Shown here: positions 44,583 to 53,272 of the stretch, one piece after another | Layout: each line of letters opens with the position of its first letter | Position numbering within the stretch: position 1 is the stretch's first letter | Source of the DNA: DASXKD01 sp963806145 | Lineage (GTDB): Bacteria > Actinomycetota > Actinomycetes > Streptosporangiales > Streptosporangiaceae | Assembly: GCA_963806145.1 (NCBI GenBank) | Contig: CAWDXD010000005.1 | Location: 1-64,000 of the forward strand | Length of the DNA: 64,000 nucleotides | Reading direction: 5' to 3' | Translations under genes and position numbers: made by a program | Notes under the pieces: model-generated | Seen by the model: only the letters and a program-made list of their open reading frames with translations | Databases searched by the model: none | What the model was told of the DNA's origin: nothing

Positions 44583-45351
44583 GCCGATGGTCGTCGTGGA
44601 CGACCTGCACGTGGTGTACCGGGTGTACGGCTCCGGCGCGGACAAGGGGACCGCGGCGACCGCGCTGCTGCGCATGGTGAAGCGGCAGCGGCGGCCGTCG
44701 ATCCGCGAGGTACACGCTATCCGGGGCACGTCGTTCGTGGCCTACGAGGGCGACGCGATCGGGGTCATCGGGCGCAACGGGTCCGGCAAGTCCACCCTGC
44801 TGCGCGCGATCGCGGGCCTGCTGCCGGCCGAGCAGGGCATGGTCTACACCAAGGGGCACGCGGCGCTGCTCGGGGTGAACGCCGCCCTGATGGAGAACCT
44901 GACCGGCGAGAAGAACGTCATCCTCGGCTGCCTGGCGATGGGCATGAGCCCGCAGACGGTCAAGGAGCGCTACCAGTCGATCGTGGACTTCTCCGGCGTT
45001 GGCGACTTCATCAACCTGGCCATGAAGACCTACTCCACCGGCATGGGGTCCCGGCTGCGGTTCGCCATCGCCTCCGCCAAGAGCCAGGACATCCTGCTCG
45101 TGGACGAGGCACTGGCGACCGGCGACGCCGAGTTCCGGATCAAGAGCCACAGCCGCATCGACGAACTGCGGGCGCACGCCGGCACGGTGTTCCTGGTGGC
45201 GCACAACCTGAGCGAGATCGAGGAGACCTGCAACAAGGTCATCTGGCTGGAGAAGGGCCGGATCGTCCAGGCCGGGGACAACGTGCCGGAGATCGTCGAC
45301 GCCTACCTCGCCGCGACCGGCGGCGAGCCGCGCGTCCGCGAGCCCAAGTGA
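44575..45351 (+). CDS. ABC exporter ATPase (TagH-like)
   Basis: 258 residues. Walker A is GRNGSGKSTLLRAIAG, the signature is YSTGMGSRLRFAIA, and Walker B is ILLVDEALATGD, the form seen in polysaccharide ATPases (TagH/Wzt). There is no C-terminal carbohydrate-binding domain, so it is the short form. The GTG at 44575 overlaps the tagG-like stop by eight bases and follows GAGG at seven bases. It forms the exporter with the previous gene. Confidence 0.92.
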   Translation: MAEPMVVVDDLHVVYRVYGSGADKGTAATALLRMVKRQRRPSIREVHAIRGTSFVAYEGDAIGVIGRNGSGKSTLLRAIAGLLPAEQGMVYTKGHAALLGVNAALMENLTGEKNVILGCLAMGMSPQTVKERYQSIVDFSGVGDFINLAMKTYSTGMGSRLRFAIASAKSQDILLVDEALATGDAEFRIKSHSRIDELRAHAGTVFLVAHNLSEIEETCNKVIWLEKGRIVQAGDNVPEIVDAYLAATGGEPRVREPK

Positions 45352-45375
45352 CGCACTGGCCGGCGCGGTGAACCG

Positions 45376-47262
45376 CTAGGCACCGGGCAGCGCCGCGCCG
45401 GCGCGGCGCAGTTGCAGGCTCAGGCTGGTCCCGCCGCCGGGCCGGGAGGCGGCCGCCACCTCGCCGTCTTGCGCCTGGGCAAGCTGCCTGACGATGTACA
45501 GGCCCAGGCCGATGCCGCCGAACCTGCGCCGGTCGCCGGTCTCGCCCTGGACGAACCGCTCGAAGATCCGCTCGTGGTCGCCGGGGGCGATGCCGATGCC
45601 CTCGTCATCCACGGTGACCTCGATCCAGTCCCCGGCCGGGCGGGCGGCCACGGTGATCGTGCCGCCGTTCGGCGAGTACTTGAACGCGTTCTCCAGCAAC
45701 TGGCCGGCCATGATGTCGGTGGCCATCGCGTCCCCGTGCGCCTGGGGCAGGTCATCGGGAATCTCGGCGACCAGCGTGTGCTTGTCCGACAGCGACAAGA
45801 ACGCGGCCACCGTCCCGCGCAGCAGCGCCGCCAGGTCGAAGGGACCGTTCCGCACGGTGAGCTGGTCGGCCCCGGCACGGGCGCCGAGCAGCAGTTGCTC
45901 CACCAGGTGGCTCAGCGAGCCGGCCCGGTCGGCGATCGTCTGCACCGCACCGCGGCGCTCAGCGTCGGTGAGCTTGTCCCAGCGCTGGGTCAGCGTGCTC
46001 GCGAACCCCTGCACCACGGTGATCGGGGTGCGCAGCTCATGGCTGGTGGTGGCCAGGAACAGGTCCTTGGCCTCTTCGAGTTCCTTGGCGGCGGTCACGT
46101 CGCGGAAGTCCACGACCCGCTCTTGTTCGTCGTTCAGCTCGTTGCACAGCACGTCGAGCCAGCGGCCGGTGGGCAGCCGGTGGGTGACCCGGGGGGCGCC
46201 CGGCTCGGGCACCGGGAACGGCGGCGGCCTGCCGGTCACCTCTTCCGCGGACAGCCCCGTGAGCTTGTGCGCCGCCGGGTTCCATTGCCGGATCAGCCCG
46301 GCGCCGTCGAGCACGGCGATGCCGTCAGCGCTGGCGTCGATGACCGCGCGCTCGTGGGCCCGCTGGCGCACCAGTTCCTCGAATGCGGTCGCGTTGGTGA
46401 GCGCGACCCCGGCGTGCCCGGCGAGCAGTTCCAGCAGTTCCAGTTCGACGTGCCCGACCTTGCGGCCGCTGTACAGCGCGTACAGGGCACCGTAGGGGCG
46501 GTCCCCGACATGGGACAGGGCCAGCGCGATCGTGTGCAGCCCGGGCAGCGCCGACCAGATCAGGTCGGCGAACTCACCGGACTCACCGGTGGCCATCATC
46601 ACGCTGCGCCCGGACCGCATGAGCTGGCCGACCAGGCTGGTAGGCAGGTCGGAGGTGCGCCCACGGAGCCGGGCGGGCAGCCCGTCCGTGCTGACCAGGC
46701 GCACCAGGTCGTCCTCGATCAGCACGAAACCGCCGGCGTCGGCGCCGGTCAGGTCGCACAGGCTGGCGGCGATCCGGTCCAGCACGGCCTCCAGGTCGCG
46801 CTGAGCGTTCATGTCGGCGACCACGTCGCCGAGCTTGCGGACCACCCGGGCCCGCTCGGCCACGTGGTGCCGGGCGGCGGTGTCCTCGCCGGTGCGGTGG
46901 CACACGTTCACCCAGCCGATGACCTCACCTGAGCGGTCCCGCAGCGCGCTCGTGTCGATGCGCAGGTCAAGGAGCTTGCCGTCCTTGCGGGCGCGGCGGG
47001 TCACATACGAGATCTGGCCGCCGGAGCGGACCCGTTCCAGGGCGGCGTTGTGCTCGGCCTTGAGTTCCTCGGGGATCAGGGGTGGTTCCTCGCCGAGGAT
47101 CTCTTCGGCGCTCCAGCCGAACATCCGCTCGGCCGCCGGGTTCCACAGCAGCACGGTTCGTTCGGCGCTGAAGGCCACGATGGCATCGGCCGCGCACTCG
47201 ACCACCGCGCGCGCGGTCGCGTCCACGCGGTCCTGGCCCGCTACCACCGTTTCGGATCGCAC
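45376..47262 (-). CDS. PAS/GAF sensor histidine kinase
   Basis: About 628 residues. Order: PAS domain with VLLWNPAAERMFGWSAEEIL, a GAF domain at about 155-300 (AASLCDLTGADAGGFVLIED), a second PAS (VLDGAGLIRQWNPAAHKLTG), HisKA with the phosphorylation site TTSHELRTPITVV, and HATPase with LLENAFKYSPNGG and VDDEGIGIAPGDHERIFERF, then FGGIGLGLYIV. There is no transmembrane segment, so it senses a cytoplasmic signal. A GTG at 47262 is the likely start; the open frame extends further upstream without family likeness. No response regulator lies next to it, so it is an orphan kinase. Confidence 0.9.
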   Translation of the reverse strand: MRSETVVAGQDRVDATARAVVECAADAIVAFSAERTVLLWNPAAERMFGWSAEEILGEEPPLIPEELKAEHNAALERVRSGGQISYVTRRARKDGKLLDLRIDTSALRDRSGEVIGWVNVCHRTGEDTAARHHVAERARVVRKLGDVVADMNAQRDLEAVLDRIAASLCDLTGADAGGFVLIEDDLVRLVSTDGLPARLRGRTSDLPTSLVGQLMRSGRSVMMATGESGEFADLIWSALPGLHTIALALSHVGDRPYGALYALYSGRKVGHVELELLELLAGHAGVALTNATAFEELVRQRAHERAVIDASADGIAVLDGAGLIRQWNPAAHKLTGLSAEEVTGRPPPFPVPEPGAPRVTHRLPTGRWLDVLCNELNDEQERVVDFRDVTAAKELEEAKDLFLATTSHELRTPITVVQGFASTLTQRWDKLTDAERRGAVQTIADRAGSLSHLVEQLLLGARAGADQLTVRNGPFDLAALLRGTVAAFLSLSDKHTLVAEIPDDLPQAHGDAMATDIMAGQLLENAFKYSPNGGTITVAARPAGDWIEVTVDDEGIGIAPGDHERIFERFVQGETGDRRRFGGIGLGLYIVRQLAQAQDGEVAAASRPGGGTSLSLQLRRAGAALPGA

Positions 47263-47551
47263 CCTTGCATCGTGCCATCGCCCGGGCGATCTGGCCCGCA
47301 AATCCCAAGGCAGGCGCGGCCTGCTGATCGTCGGCGAGCTGGCCAGCCGGTGGGACCGGGACGACGGCGGCGCCGGGCGGACCGTGTGGTTCGAGACGGA
47401 CTGGTGAGCGGGCCCGCCACGCCCGGTACCGCACTGGGCAACACGCGCCCGCTCGACCTGCCGCACTGAGACGCCCAATTGCCTATTGCCCACCCGTGAA
47501 TTGCTGGTTACGGTGTGGCCGATGTGGTCATATACCGCAAAGGGGGCAGCC

Positions 47552-48418
47552 ATGGCGGCGAAAAAGTCGCCCGCTCATCGTTGGTTGCCGGGGATTGCCG
47601 CGGCTGCGCTCCTGTCCGTGGCCGCGGCCGCCCCAGCCCCCACCGCCGCGGCGCGGCACTCGCCCGCCATCAGCGCGGGCCATCCGCCCGGATACAAGAT
47701 CGTGGATGGCGGGCCCTTCAACGCGCCGCCTGGCACCTTTGACTCCGGTGCCTCCGTCGCGTGCCCTGCTGGCACGGTCGTGTGGGGTGGCGGGGTTGTA
47801 TTTCACGGCGCCAGTTCCAGCCTCAACGTCAACACGTCCCAGCCGGCCGGGAGCAGCGGCTGGGAAGCACGGGTCAACAACAGCGGGACAACGACCGTGC
47901 AGTTCGAGGTGAACGCGATCTGTGCGAACATGCCGGCGGGTTACAAGCTCGTGGTCAAGACCGTGGACAATCCGCCGAACGTCCAGTCGCACGCCTCGGT
48001 CACCTGCCCCTCCCCGAAGGTCCTCCTTGGCGGTGGCACGCTGTCGTCCGCCGACCAGGTGACAGCCTTTCTCACGAGTGCCTGGCCACAGGGGCCGGCC
48101 AAGTTCACCGGGTACATGTTCAACGGGACGGCCACCGACCAGTCGTTCACCGTCGAGGCGATCTGCGGGCACAAGCCGGTCGGCTACAAGATCGCCTCGA
48201 ACAGCGCTTCCGTGGATCCGGGCGCCATACTGAGCGACGGCGTCGCGTGCCCTGCCGGCACGTCGGCGCTCAGCGGTGGCAGCCAGGACCCGGACCACGT
48301 CCCGGTCGTCCAGGTCGCCGGATCGATCGACGAGGACACCTCGGCGTGGAACATCGCAGTGAACAACCTCGGGCAGTCGGCACATCAGGTCAACGGCTAC
48401 GCGATCTGCGCTGCCTAG
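47552..48418 (+). CDS. Secreted triple-repeat protein of unknown function
   Basis: 288 residues. A signal peptide (LPGIAAAALLSVAAAAPAPT) is followed by three repeats of about 75 residues. Each begins with a GYK-(I/L) unit (PGYKIVDGG, AGYKLVVKT, VGYKIASNS), carries a first Cys in a (V)(A/T)CP motif (VACPAGTV, VTCPSPKV, VACPAGTS) with a following Gly-rich loop, and ends with a second Cys in an AIC motif (NAICAN, EAICGH, YAICAA). So each repeat probably holds one disulfide. I do not know the family. The ATG at 47552 follows AAAGGGGG. It is a likely exported surface or extracellular protein. Confidence 0.8.
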   Translation: MAAKKSPAHRWLPGIAAAALLSVAAAAPAPTAAARHSPAISAGHPPGYKIVDGGPFNAPPGTFDSGASVACPAGTVVWGGGVVFHGASSSLNVNTSQPAGSSGWEARVNNSGTTTVQFEVNAICANMPAGYKLVVKTVDNPPNVQSHASVTCPSPKVLLGGGTLSSADQVTAFLTSAWPQGPAKFTGYMFNGTATDQSFTVEAICGHKPVGYKIASNSASVDPGAILSDGVACPAGTSALSGGSQDPDHVPVVQVAGSIDEDTSAWNIAVNNLGQSAHQVNGYAICAA

Positions 48419-48434
48419 CCGGGTACGGGCCTGG

Positions 48435-49301
48435 CTACTTCAGCAACCGGGACATGCGGCGGTCGGCGAGCGGCTTGCCGCCGGTCTGGCAGGTCGGGCA
48501 GTACTGCAGCGAGGAATCGGCGAACGACACCTCCCGCACCGTGTCGCCGCAGACCGGGCACGGCTGGCCAGTCCGGCCGTGCACCCGCAGGCCGGACTTC
48601 TTCTCGGCCTTGAGGTCGGCGGCGGCCAGGCCCGTGCTGCGCTCGACCGCCTCGCGCAAGGACTCGATCATCGCCGCGTAGAGGGCGGCCACCTCGTCCG
48701 GGGTCAGGCTGGAGGCAATCTTGAACGGCGACATCTTGGCCGCGTGCAGCACCTCGTCGGAGTAGGCGTTGCCGATGCCGGCGATGATCTTCTGGTCCCG
48801 CAGCACGCCCTTGATCTGGGTGCGGCGGCCCTTGAGCAGGCCGGCCAGCGTGTCCACGGTGAAGTCGGCGGCCAGCGGGTCCGGGCCGAGCGAGGCCACG
48901 CCGGGCACCTGCTGCGGGTCGGTGACCAGGTAGACCGCCAGCCGCTTCTTGGTGCCGGCCTCGGTCAGGTCGAAACCGCTGCCGTCGGTGAACCGGAGCC
49001 GGAAGCCGAGCGGGCTCTTGCCGGGCTTGGGGCGCTGCTCCGGCAGGTCGTCCTTCCAGCGCAGCCAGCCGGCCCGGGCGAGGTGCATCACCAGGTGCAG
49101 CGGCTCCGGCCCGCTGACCACGTCGAGGAACTTCCCGTACCGCGCGGTCCCGGTGACCTTTTGACCCGACAGCGCGCTCAGGTCCGGCCGGTAGGTCTTG
49201 AGTACCGAGATGGCCGTGCTCGCGGCCCAGTCGATCTCCGCTCCCGTCGCGCGTTCCCGCAGGAAGACGGCGAGAGATTCGACTTCTGGCAGCTCCGGCA
49301 C
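48435..49301 (-). CDS. Fpg/Nei-family DNA glycosylase
   Basis: 288 residues. The N-terminal PELPEVES gives the catalytic Pro after removal of the initiator (GTG at 49301). The helix-two-turn-helix region has IIAGIGNAYSDEVLHAAKMS, and the C-terminal zinc finger shows CPVCGDTVREV and YCPTCQTGGK. It removes oxidised bases and cuts the backbone in base-excision repair. Details fit the Fpg/Nei-like group of actinobacteria; which lesion it prefers cannot be told. It converges on the secreted repeat gene and is divergent from the USP gene. Confidence 0.93.
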   Translation of the reverse strand: MPELPEVESLAVFLRERATGAEIDWAASTAISVLKTYRPDLSALSGQKVTGTARYGKFLDVVSGPEPLHLVMHLARAGWLRWKDDLPEQRPKPGKSPLGFRLRFTDGSGFDLTEAGTKKRLAVYLVTDPQQVPGVASLGPDPLAADFTVDTLAGLLKGRRTQIKGVLRDQKIIAGIGNAYSDEVLHAAKMSPFKIASSLTPDEVAALYAAMIESLREAVERSTGLAAADLKAEKKSGLRVHGRTGQPCPVCGDTVREVSFADSSLQYCPTCQTGGKPLADRRMSRLLK

Positions 49302-49370
49302 AGTATCGATTGTGCCGCCTGGCACCCGATGACCGGGACGCCAGGGGCTGCCATGATCGCCACGAGCCAT

Positions 49371-49402
49371 TTAGTTGTTTGGCGAAAACTAACTTATAGT
49401 TG
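49371..49402. promoter_or_regulatory. AT-rich promoter with repeated TAGTT half-sites before the USP gene
   Basis: TTAGTT at 49371-49376 is inverted as AACTAA at 49387-49392, and AACTA at 49387-49391 pairs with TAGTT at 49397-49401 over five bases (AACTAACTTATAGTT). The stretch also contains TTATAGTT, a possible -10 element. Three half-sites of one motif in an otherwise GC-rich gap suggest a regulator site controlling the USP or Fpg gene. Confidence 0.5.
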
Positions 49403-49473
49403 ATTTTGCTTCCGCTTGACGTTGCGGGAGCGGCCTCGTAAGCGGACCATGGACCGTACAAGGACGAGAGGCC

Positions 49474-49989
49474 ATGGACCAAGCAGAGTCTTCGCCCCTT
49501 GGCGGCCAGCCGGATCCACGGCGCCGGCGAGTGCACGGCAACGAGCCGGCGCACGGGTCTGGCACGGACGCGAGGCTGGACCACCCGGTAGTGGTCGGCT
49601 ATGACGGGTCGCCGTCCAGCCGCAACGCGCTTGCCTATGCCGCCGGTGTGTCGCAGCGCCTGTCCCGCCCGCTGGTGATCGTCCACGTCACTCCCGGCGT
49701 CTACTGCGAGCCGCTGACCGGCCAGGTCATCGGTGCGCCCGGGGCGCGGGCGGAAACAGAAAACTGGGTCCGCAGCGAGCTTGCCGAGGTGTGCGACTGC
49801 TCCGACGTGGACGTCCGGGTGATCATGCGGCACGGCAACGCGGCGCGGGAACTGTCGACCGCGGCGGATGAACTGAGCGCGGATGCCCTGGTGATAGGGG
49901 CGCCACGGCAAAAGTGGCACCACATTGCGGGGTCTGTTCCGGGGTGGCTGGCACGGCATGCGCGGTGTCCGGTGATCGTGGTGCCTTGA
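49474..49989 (+). CDS. Universal stress protein (single UspA domain)
   Basis: 171 residues with an N-terminal polar extension of about 35 residues and one Usp domain. It starts HPVVVGYDGSPSSRNALAYA and ends with the nucleotide-binding signature GAPRQKWHHIAGSVPGWLARHARCPVIVV (quoted in part: GAPRQKWHHIAGSV, then CPVIVV). The G-2x-G-9x-G(S) spacing is close to that of ATP-binding members. The ATG at 49474 follows GAGAGG. It is preceded by the AT-rich repeat region, so stress control is likely. These genes often respond to hypoxia in actinobacteria. Confidence 0.9.
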   Translation: MDQAESSPLGGQPDPRRRRVHGNEPAHGSGTDARLDHPVVVGYDGSPSSRNALAYAAGVSQRLSRPLVIVHVTPGVYCEPLTGQVIGAPGARAETENWVRSELAEVCDCSDVDVRVIMRHGNAARELSTAADELSADALVIGAPRQKWHHIAGSVPGWLARHARCPVIVVP

Positions 49990-50345
49990 CGGTTCGGCAT
50001 AGTGGCGCGCAGGTAACAGTGTGCTAACCGGGGTTGCGGGGACGCCCGGAGGGTCACCTGGTCACGGACAGAACTCCGCGCCCAGGTGACCCACCGGTCG
50101 TCTAGGGGGCTGAGGTCCGGGGAAGCCGCAGAAGACGTAGAAGGAGAGAGCGGGAGGGGTTTCGGGGTTGGCGGGGTGCGCTTGGGACCCAGGAATCTGG
50201 GAAATGTGGCGGCAGCGGTGATCTTGGGGAGCTGCGCAGCGGACAGCAACCGGGAATCGTGGGGGTCCGGGGGGTCGCCCCCCGGGAATGATCGCGGCCG
50301 TGGGGGAAGGTGGCCGAAGGCCGCTGACCATGATGAGCTAGCTCG
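49990..50345. other. Intergenic region with a GC hairpin
   Basis: About 350 bases without a supported gene. CCGGGGGG at 50267-50274 pairs with CCCCCCGG at 50278-50285 around TCG, a hairpin suited to a terminator, lying downstream of the minus-strand tRNA gene. The open frames on either strand show no real-gene signs. Confidence 0.5.
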
Positions 50346-50428
50346 TGGGCGAGGAGGGATTTGAACCCTCACGTCCTCGCGGACACACGGACCTGAACCG
50401 TGCGCGTCTGCCGTTCCGCCACCCGCCC
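50346..50428 (-). tRNA. tRNA-Leu (anticodon CAG)
   Basis: 83 nucleotides on the minus strand. The acceptor GGGCGGG pairs with CTCGCCC, the anticodon stem CACGG/CCGTG encloses loop TTCAGGT (anticodon CAG, leucine), the long variable arm GTCC-GCGA-GGAC marks a class II tRNA, and the T arm is GAGGG/CCCTC around TTCAAAT. The CCA end is not encoded. It lies just upstream of the divergent fhaA gene. Confidence 0.96.
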
Positions 50429-50511
50429 GGGCAACGAGTCAGGTTAGCACGTCCTCATGCGCACCCTCACCGCCGATACCATCGGATGCGAGCAGGGGAA
50501 GGAGGTACCCG

Positions 50512-51267
50512 GTGGGAGTGCTGCAGCGCTTCGAGCGAAGGCTCGAGGGGATGGTGGAGGGTGCCTTCGCGCGGGCGTTCAAATCCGAAGTGGAACCGGT
50601 GGAGATCGCCAGTGCGGTTCAGCGTGAGATGGACGACCGCGCGGCGATCGTCGCGCAGGGCCGGACGCTGGTGCCGAACGATTTCGTCGTGGAGTTGTCC
50701 GGCACCGACCACGAGCGGCTGGACGTCTACGCGGACAGTCTGGGGGTCGAACTGGCCACCCTGGCCCGGGAGCACGCCAAGGAGCAGGGGTACTCCTTCG
50801 TCGGCCCGGTGCGGATGCGTTTCGAGAGCGTGCCCGACCTGACGACCGGCACGTTCCGTATCGGGTCTGGGGTCATCCGGGGCACCACGGTGGAGGGCGG
50901 GGAGATCCGGCGGCCAGCCAGCGACCTGCCACGCCCGCCCGGTGCCTTCGCCGGACGGCCGCGGCTGCTGGTGTCCGGCCCGGAGCCCGGCGGCGACGGC
51001 AACGTGCAGCGCACCTACGAGCTGACCTCACCGGTGACCATGCTCGGCCGGGGAACCGACTGCGATCTGCGGCTCGTTGACCCTGGTGTCTCCCGTCATC
51101 ACGCTGAGTTGCGTGTCGAGGACGACCAGGTGGTATTGGTGGACCTGGGTTCCACCAATGGCACGTTCGTGAACAGTGAGCCGGTGCGGCGGGTGGCCCT
51201 CACCGACGGGACGAAAGTCACGCTCGGGCGGACCACCCTGGTGTTCCGCCGGGACGCTGCATACTGA
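50512..51267 (+). CDS. fhaA: FhaA: FHA-domain protein
   Basis: 251 residues. The N-terminal DUF3662 domain starts MGVLQRFERRLEGMVEGAFA and has ARAFKSEVEPVEIASAVQRE; a C-terminal FHA domain has MLGRGTDCDLRLVDPGVSRH and VDLGSTNGTFVN. In M. tuberculosis FhaA binds phosphothreonine on MviN/FipA-like partners and tunes cell-wall synthesis. The linker is short compared with the mycobacterial protein. The GTG at 50512 follows AAGGAGG at good spacing. It is first in the fhaA-fhaB-pstP-rodA-pbpA-pknB block. Confidence 0.95.
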   Translation: MGVLQRFERRLEGMVEGAFARAFKSEVEPVEIASAVQREMDDRAAIVAQGRTLVPNDFVVELSGTDHERLDVYADSLGVELATLAREHAKEQGYSFVGPVRMRFESVPDLTTGTFRIGSGVIRGTTVEGGEIRRPASDLPRPPGAFAGRPRLLVSGPEPGGDGNVQRTYELTSPVTMLGRGTDCDLRLVDPGVSRHHAELRVEDDQVVLVDLGSTNGTFVNSEPVRRVALTDGTKVTLGRTTLVFRRDAAY

Positions 51268-51332
51268 CTCCCTGGCGGGACAAGTAGGAAAGGCAAACCG
51301 CGGACTCGGCCCACCCGAGGACACATGACCCC

Positions 51333-51818
51333 ATGACTAACCTCACGCTGCTGCTGATCAGGCTCGCCTTCCTGGCGGTCCTGTGGCTGTTCGTCATCGC
51401 CGCGGTAGGCGTGGTGCGCACGGACCTGTTCGGCTCGGCACGGCAGGGCCGCCAGCGGCGGCGCCAGCGGAAGCCGCCACAGGCGAAGGCGCCCCGCCCG
51501 GCCCGGGCGGGGAAGCCGGGCCGCGGCACGCCGCAGCGACTGCTGGTAACCGCGGGCGGGCTGGCCGGGACCTCGATCGGGCTGGCGGACCAGCAAATCA
51601 CCATTGGCCGGGCAAATGACGCCACGCTGGTACTGAACGACGACTACGCTTCGACGCGACACGCCAGGCTGTTCCCGCAGGACGGTCAGTGGATTGTTGA
51701 GGATCTTGGGTCGACCAACGGAACGTATCTTGACCGGCAGAAGGTGACCCAGCCGACCCCGGTGCCCCCGGGCGTGCCGATCCGAATCGGCAAGACCGTC
51801 CTGGAACTCCGCAAATGA
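51333..51818 (+). CDS. fhaB: FhaB: membrane-anchored FHA-domain protein
   Basis: 161 residues. An N-terminal membrane helix (LLLIRLAFLAVLWLFVIAAV) precedes an Arg/Pro-rich linker and an FHA domain (TIGRANDATLVLNDDYASTR, EDLGSTNGTYLD). It recognises phosphothreonine, typically on the kinases of this cluster, and links them with wall synthesis. Its stop overlaps the pstP start in ATGA, so translation is coupled. This arrangement matches the conserved order in actinomycetes. Confidence 0.94.
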   Translation: MTNLTLLLIRLAFLAVLWLFVIAAVGVVRTDLFGSARQGRQRRRQRKPPQAKAPRPARAGKPGRGTPQRLLVTAGGLAGTSIGLADQQITIGRANDATLVLNDDYASTRHARLFPQDGQWIVEDLGSTNGTYLDRQKVTQPTPVPPGVPIRIGKTVLELRK

Positions 51819-53272
51819 CACTCGAACTCCGCTACGCGGTCCGCTCGGACGTAGGCCTCCTCCGTGAGGGCAACGAGGACTCGGCCTACGCCGGCCCGCG
51901 CCTGCTCGCCGTCGCCGACGGCATGGGCGGCCATGCCGCGGGTGAGGTGGCCAGCGCTGTGGCCATCGGCGCGCTGACCGACCTCGACGACGACATGCCC
52001 CCGAGCGAGTTGCAGATCGCCCTGTCCACCGCGGTGGCGCACGCCAACCAGATCCTGCACGACATGGTCAGTGCCGACCCATCGATCAGCGGGATGGGCA
52101 CCACGCTCACCGCCATGCTCTGGTCGGACGGCAAGGTGGCGCTGTGCCACATCGGCGACTCCCGCGCCTACGTGTTGTCCGGCGGCGAGTTCCAGCAGAT
52201 CACGCACGACCACACCCTGGTCCAGTCGCTGGTGGACGACGGCCGGATCAGCTCGGACGAGGCCGCCACCCATCCGCAGCGATCGTTGCTGCTGCGCGCC
52301 CTGGACGGAACCTCGGAAGCCGAGCCGGACCTGTCGATACTCGAGGCCCGCGCCGGTGACCGGTACCTGCTGTGCTCGGACGGGCTGTCCGGAGTGGTCA
52401 GCGAGGAGACGCTGCACCGGACCCTGGCGACGGTGGCGGAACCGGAGGACGCCGTCCTGCAACTGGTGGAACTGGCCATCCGGGGCGGCGGGCCGGACAA
52501 CATCACCTGCATCGTCGCCGACGTGGTGGACAGCGCCATCACCCCCCGCTCCCCGAGCAGGTCTTCCGTGCTGGCCGGCGCGGCCTCCAACGGCGGCGGG
52601 CCGATGATCCGCACCGACAGCCCGGCGGCGCGGGCGCACCTGCTGTCGCAGACCAGGCCGCAGGCGGCCGTCGTGGTCGACCACGACGACCCCGCGCCCC
52701 GGATGCTGCACGACGATGAGGACACCGAGGCACCCCGGCGCCGCTGGCCCATCGTCAGGTCGGTGTTCGTGCTGCTGCTCATCCTGGTCATCGGCGGCGG
52801 TTACCTGGGCTGGCGGTACACCCAGGACCAGTACTACGTGGGGACCGAGGGCGGCCAGGTGGCCATCTTCCAAGGGGTCAACCAGTCCGTCGCCGGGGTC
52901 AACCTGTCGCACGTGGACCAGCGGACCGACATCCCGCTGGCCGGGGTCCCGGCCCCGCAGCAGGGGCTGATCAGGGCGACCGTGTCCGCGACGAGCCGCG
53001 GCCAGGCGCTGGCCATCGTGGCGAACGTCCGCAAGCAGTACCAGAACTGCCAGGCGGCATACGCGGCGCAGGCCAAGTACAGCTCCGATCTGGCCGCGTA
53101 CAAGGCCGTCAAGAGCGCTTACCAGAAGAAGTGGCACGACCTCAAACCGCATCGCTTGAAGGATGGGAAGCTCGTCAAACCGCCCACGTTCACCGAGACC
53201 CAGCCGACGACCCCACCGGGCTGCCCGGGCCCCTCGGCCACGAGCGGCGCGGGTTCCGGGGGATCTTCATGA
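51815..53272 (+). CDS. pstP: PstP: PP2C-type protein phosphatase
   Basis: 485 residues. The catalytic PP2C domain covers about 1-240 with the metal-site motifs EGNEDSAYAGP, VADGMGGHAAGE, HIGDSRAYVLS and GGPDNITCIVAD. A linker leads to one membrane helix (SVFVLLLILVIGGGYLGW) and an external domain of about 150 residues with a Thr/Pro/Gly-rich end. It removes phosphate from PknB and its substrates. It overlaps fhaB upstream and the rodA-like gene downstream, each by ATGA. Confidence 0.95.
   Translation: MTLELRYAVRSDVGLLREGNEDSAYAGPRLLAVADGMGGHAAGEVASAVAIGALTDLDDDMPPSELQIALSTAVAHANQILHDMVSADPSISGMGTTLTAMLWSDGKVALCHIGDSRAYVLSGGEFQQITHDHTLVQSLVDDGRISSDEAATHPQRSLLLRALDGTSEAEPDLSILEARAGDRYLLCSDGLSGVVSEETLHRTLATVAEPEDAVLQLVELAIRGGGPDNITCIVADVVDSAITPRSPSRSSVLAGAASNGGGPMIRTDSPAARAHLLSQTRPQAAVVVDHDDPAPRMLHDDEDTEAPRRRWPIVRSVFVLLLILVIGGGYLGWRYTQDQYYVGTEGGQVAIFQGVNQSVAGVNLSHVDQRTDIPLAGVPAPQQGLIRATVSATSRGQALAIVANVRKQYQNCQAAYAAQAKYSSDLAAYKAVKSAYQKKWHDLKPHRLKDGKLVKPPTFTETQPTTPPGCPGPSATSGAGSGGSS

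Noticed and set aside
48415..49959. A 514-codon minus-strand frame spanning fpg and the USP gene
   Set aside because: It reads the Fpg gene in the wrong frame; the true Fpg frame has the zinc finger and PELPEV start.
50086..50364. A 92-codon ORF next to the tRNA-Leu gene
   Set aside because: It runs into the tRNA, is Gly/Arg-rich and has no ribosome site.
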